Part shown: in pieces, positions 5,157-7,407 of the stretch
Numbering within the stretch: position 1 is the stretch's first letter
Layout of the letters: every line of letters begins with the position of its first letter
Assembly: GCA_018815265.1 (NCBI GenBank)
Contig: JAHIYG010000018.1
Coordinates: 1 to 7,407, forward strand
Direction of reading: 5' to 3'
Length of the DNA: 7,407 nucleotides
Source of the DNA: Candidatus Altarchaeota archaeon
GTDB taxonomy: Archaea; Altiarchaeota; Altiarchaeia; IMC4; SCGC-AAA252-I15
The notes under the pieces: model-generated
Seen by the model: only the letters and a program-made list of their open reading frames with translations
What the model was told of the DNA's origin: nothing
Databases searched by the model: none
Translations under genes and position numbers: made by a program

Positions 5157-6451
5157 GTGTAAGAGGGTGTGAGATTAGCTTGAACAAGACAGTTGTGATG
5201 GGGATATTGAATGTCACCCCAGACAGCTTTTCAGACGGCGGACGATACGTTGACGCAGATGCTGCAGTAGAGCATGCTAAAAAAATGGTTGCAGATGGAG
5301 CAGACATCATCGACGTCGGCGGCGAAAGCACAAGGCCGGGGTCTGAGCCAGTCTCTGAAGAAGAGGAACTAGCGAGAGTTTTGCCTGTGGTTGAGCGACT
5401 CGTCAAAGAGGTTGATGTACCCATATCAATTGACACCTGCAAGCCGTCGGTTGCCAAAGCCTGTCTGGAGGCTGGAGCACACATCGTCAACGACATATCC
5501 GGTTTAAGCGATGAAATGGCCCAAATAGCCTCTGAATACGGCGCTACAGTGGTGATTATGCATATGCTTGGAAAGCCCAAGACCATGCAGGAGAAAATCA
5601 ACTACAAAGACGTGGTTTCAGACGTGAAATCCTACCTGAAAGAAAGAGTTGAAAAGGCAAGGAAAACAGGGATTACAGAGCTTATAGTCGACCCCGGCAT
5701 AGGTTTCGGCAAGACGACAGAACACAATATTGAGTTGATTAAAAGAATTAGAGAGCTGAAAGAATTGGGATGTCCAGTCCTTGCAGGACCATCCAAAAAG
5801 TCATTCATAGGGTATTTGACGGGATTGCCTGTAGAGGGGAGGCTTTATGGTACTGTGGGCGCCGTATGTTCCTGCGCATTCTATGGCGCAGACATTGTCA
5901 GAGTACATGATGTTTTAGAGTGCAGGAGGGCATTGGATGTCGTCGACGCCATAAACTCCGAGAGAAAGAAGACCATAGCATATATTGGGTTGGGGTCGAA
6001 CATGGGAGACAGACAGGAGAATATATTAAAGGCAATGAGGAAATTAGGCAACGGCTGTAAGGTGCTTGCGTCATCCCCTGTATATGAGACGGAACCAGTA
6101 GATTTTGTAGAGCAACCGTGGTTTCTGAATTCAGTCGTCAAGGTCGAGACAAAACTGAAGCCTTTCGAACTGCTTAATTTTGTGAAGAGGATAGAGGATG
6201 AGATGGGCCGACATGATGCAATACGCTACGGGCCGAGAAACATAGACTTGGACATCCTAATGTATGGCGATCTGATTTTGAAAGAGTCTAACCTTGAGAT
6301 ACCACATCCCAGGATGCATGAAAGGCTTTTTGCCCTGAAGCCGCTTTTGGACATCGACCCGAATTTGATGCATCCGGTACTGAAGAAAAAAGTGAAGGAG
6401 TTGGTATTGGATGTAGTCGAGCAGAAAGTCAAGCCAATAGACAAAAATTAA
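5138..6451 (+). CDS. folP-folK: Fused dihydropteroate synthase - 6-hydroxymethyldihydropterin pyrophosphokinase (FolP-FolK)
   Basis: This cytosolic bifunctional folate enzyme has 437 aa. The DHPS domain (about 1-275) is a TIM barrel with MGILNVTPDSFSDGG (21-35, N25), GGESTRPG (61-68), SIDT (D99), VNDISG (N118), DPGIGFGKT (D185), SKKSFIG (K221) and RVHDV (R255, H257), all at E. coli-like positions. After a linker of only a few residues, the HPPK domain (about 279-430) has YIGLGSNMGDR (282-292), ETEPVDFVEQPWFLN (317-331), and RYGPRNIDLDIL (363-374) with metal ligands D370 and D372, then IPHPRM (388-393). HPPK makes the pterin pyrophosphate that DHPS joins to p-aminobenzoate, so the product of the C-terminal domain feeds the N-terminal one. 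The domain order is the reverse of the HPPK-DHPS fusions of eukaryotes. Both active sites look complete. HPPK of this bacterial type is not the usual archaeal enzyme (MptE). The stop shares bases with the convergent valS stop. Confidence 0.95.
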   Translation: MDAKSISVRGCEISLNKTVVMGILNVTPDSFSDGGRYVDADAAVEHAKKMVADGADIIDVGGESTRPGSEPVSEEEELARVLPVVERLVKEVDVPISIDTCKPSVAKACLEAGAHIVNDISGLSDEMAQIASEYGATVVIMHMLGKPKTMQEKINYKDVVSDVKSYLKERVEKARKTGITELIVDPGIGFGKTTEHNIELIKRIRELKELGCPVLAGPSKKSFIGYLTGLPVEGRLYGTVGAVCSCAFYGADIVRVHDVLECRRALDVVDAINSERKKTIAYIGLGSNMGDRQENILKAMRKLGNGCKVLASSPVYETEPVDFVEQPWFLNSVVKVETKLKPFELLNFVKRIEDEMGRHDAIRYGPRNIDLDILMYGDLILKESNLEIPHPRMHERLFALKPLLDIDPNLMHPVLKKKVKELVLDVVEQKVKPIDKN

Positions 6452-7407
6452 AGAGACACTATCGTCTGTTCGCCAGCCACATATTCTATTTCGACTATTT
6501 TTCCTGCGCCTTTCAAGTCAGCCTCTATCTTCTTGATGTAGTCTATCTTTTCCTCTGACGCAGTTAATGTGATTTTATCCAATTCCTTTGCAAGACTTAA
6601 TTTGTTGTCTGTCTTCAGTTTCCTTATGAGACCAAGCACTTCGACGAATGCGTCGCCTTGTTTTTCCGCATCCTCGTCAATCAGGTATTCAGTGGGCCAT
6701 GGGCTTATGTGCACTGACTTGACGCCCTCTTTTTCCATGAAATACAGTTGATAAAGTTCCTCGGTTATGTGGGGCATAATGGGCGCCATCAGCTTGGTTA
6801 TCGCAAGTAGGGAGTGATACAGTGTGTATTGTGCTGATTTCCTGGCTTCCCCACCGTATATTTCAGGCTTGTAGAGGCGGTGTTTTATCATTTCAAGGAA
6901 GTAGTCGCAGTATGTCTGCCAGAAGAACTTCTCCACATCTGCCTTGGTCCTTGAGTACTCGTACCTGTCAAATGAGACGGTCGAGTCATTGATTATTTTG
7001 GAAAGCTTCGTCAGAAGCCACCGGTCCAGTGGATGTAGTTCCGGTTTTCCACCGTCAAAGTCTACAAGGTGCATTGACACGAAACGCGATGCATTCCATA
7101 TCTTTGTTATGAACTTTTGGCCAGTAACCAAGTCCTTCTCTGTGAAGGGGAGGTCGTCGCCTAGTTTACATCCTGCAGCCCAGAAACGAAGTGAGTCAGC
7201 GCAGTATTTTTCTATCATGACCTGCGGCTCTATGACGTTGCCTTTGCTCTTGCTCATCTTCCTCCCATGCGGATCCTGCGCGTGACCTGATATTACGACG
7301 TCAGCCCACGGGTTCACACCGTCATGAAGCCTTGATTTGACGACTGTATTGAAAAGCCAGAAGGTTATTATGTCATGGGCTTGAGGTCTCAGACTCATGG
7401 GATAGAG
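6448..7407 (-). CDS. valS: Valyl-tRNA synthetase, C-terminal part (5' end outside window)
   Basis: This is a class I aminoacyl-tRNA synthetase that charges tRNA-Val. The reading frame stays open to the window edge: bases 7407-7399 encode L-Y-P before the Met at 7398, as expected for the family segment YPM-x-x-RPQAHDI. That Met is therefore internal, and about 319 C-terminal residues are visible of a protein that normally has some 860-880 in archaea. Present are RPQAHDIITFW, the signature KMSKS at visible residues 50-54 (about 7260-7246), the helical anticodon-binding domain (roughly 120-260, with TKLMAPIMPHITEELYQ), and a short C-terminal helical arm (about 280-310). The TAA stop lies at 6450-6448, inside the end of folPK. 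The HIGH motif and editing domain lie outside the window. Nothing suggests a broken gene. Confidence 0.95.
   Translation of the reverse strand, partial: LYPMSLRPQAHDIITFWLFNTVVKSRLHDGVNPWADVVISGHAQDPHGRKMSKSKGNVIEPQVMIEKYCADSLRFWAAGCKLGDDLPFTEKDLVTGQKFITKIWNASRFVSMHLVDFDGGKPELHPLDRWLLTKLSKIINDSTVSFDRYEYSRTKADVEKFFWQTYCDYFLEMIKHRLYKPEIYGGEARKSAQYTLYHSLLAITKLMAPIMPHITEELYQLYFMEKEGVKSVHISPWPTEYLIDEDAEKQGDAFVEVLGLIRKLKTDNKLSLAKELDKITLTASEEKIDYIKKIEADLKGAGKIVEIEYVAGEQTIVSL

Noticed and set aside
5131..5601. 156-codon open frame on the minus strand opposite folP
   Set aside because: It is antisense to the conserved DHPS core, its peptide is low-complexity and rich in Ser, Thr and Ala, and it has no recognisable motif. 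It is a shadow of folP codon structure.
7396..7398. ATG at 7398 as the start of a short 316-residue protein
   Set aside because: The frame is open to the window edge and encodes L-Y-P directly before this Met, matching an internal conserved segment of valyl-tRNA synthetase.

Overview
The window looks like a compact archaeal chromosome segment. The evidence is an HMf-type archaeal histone, the start of an archaeal Memo-like protein, a GlmU-like sugar-1-phosphate nucleotidylyltransferase/acetyltransferase of the length and type found in methanogens, TATA-like elements about 25 bases before start codons, and the C-terminal part of an archaeal-looking valyl-tRNA synthetase. The sequence does not fix the lineage; a euryarchaeal or related group is the most I would say. 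I see no mobile elements, RNA genes, CRISPR array or phage genes.

Layout. (1) Positions 1-281: a Memo-like gene leaves the window on the minus strand. It is separated by only 31 bases from a divergent histone gene on the plus strand. (2) Positions 286-2274: a minus-strand operon read from right to left, with a 6-pyruvoyltetrahydropterin synthase (PTPS/QueD) family protein, then the GlmU-like enzyme, then an unrecognised 140-residue protein. The junctions are 1-4 bases of gap or overlap. (3) Positions 2275-2443: a 169-base divergent intergenic region with TATA-like boxes in both directions and a perfect 6+6 base dyad. (4) Positions 2444-6451: a plus-strand operon pabB-pabA-pabC-folP/folK in which every junction overlaps (4, 16 and 19 bases). 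(5) Positions 6448-7407: the 3' part of valS on the minus strand, meeting the folate operon tail to tail with its stop codon sharing bases with the folPK stop.

How the genes fit together. PabB and PabA should convert chorismate and glutamine to 4-amino-4-deoxychorismate. PabC releases p-aminobenzoate. The HPPK domain pyrophosphorylates 6-hydroxymethyl-7,8-dihydropterin, and the DHPS domain joins it to p-aminobenzoate to give dihydropteroate. No dihydroneopterin aldolase (FolB) is present in the window. The divergently transcribed PTPS homologue, however, carries Cys-Glu directly before its HGH zinc motif. An active-site Glu at this place is the mark of PTPS-III proteins, which make 6-hydroxymethyldihydropterin directly from dihydroneopterin triphosphate and bypass FolB. 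The locus therefore reads as a nearly self-contained, bacterial-style dihydropteroate pathway in an archaeon, with an unusual DHPS-HPPK fusion and a probable FolB bypass. The steps before it (GTP cyclohydrolase) and after it (dihydrofolate synthase, DHFR) are not in the window.
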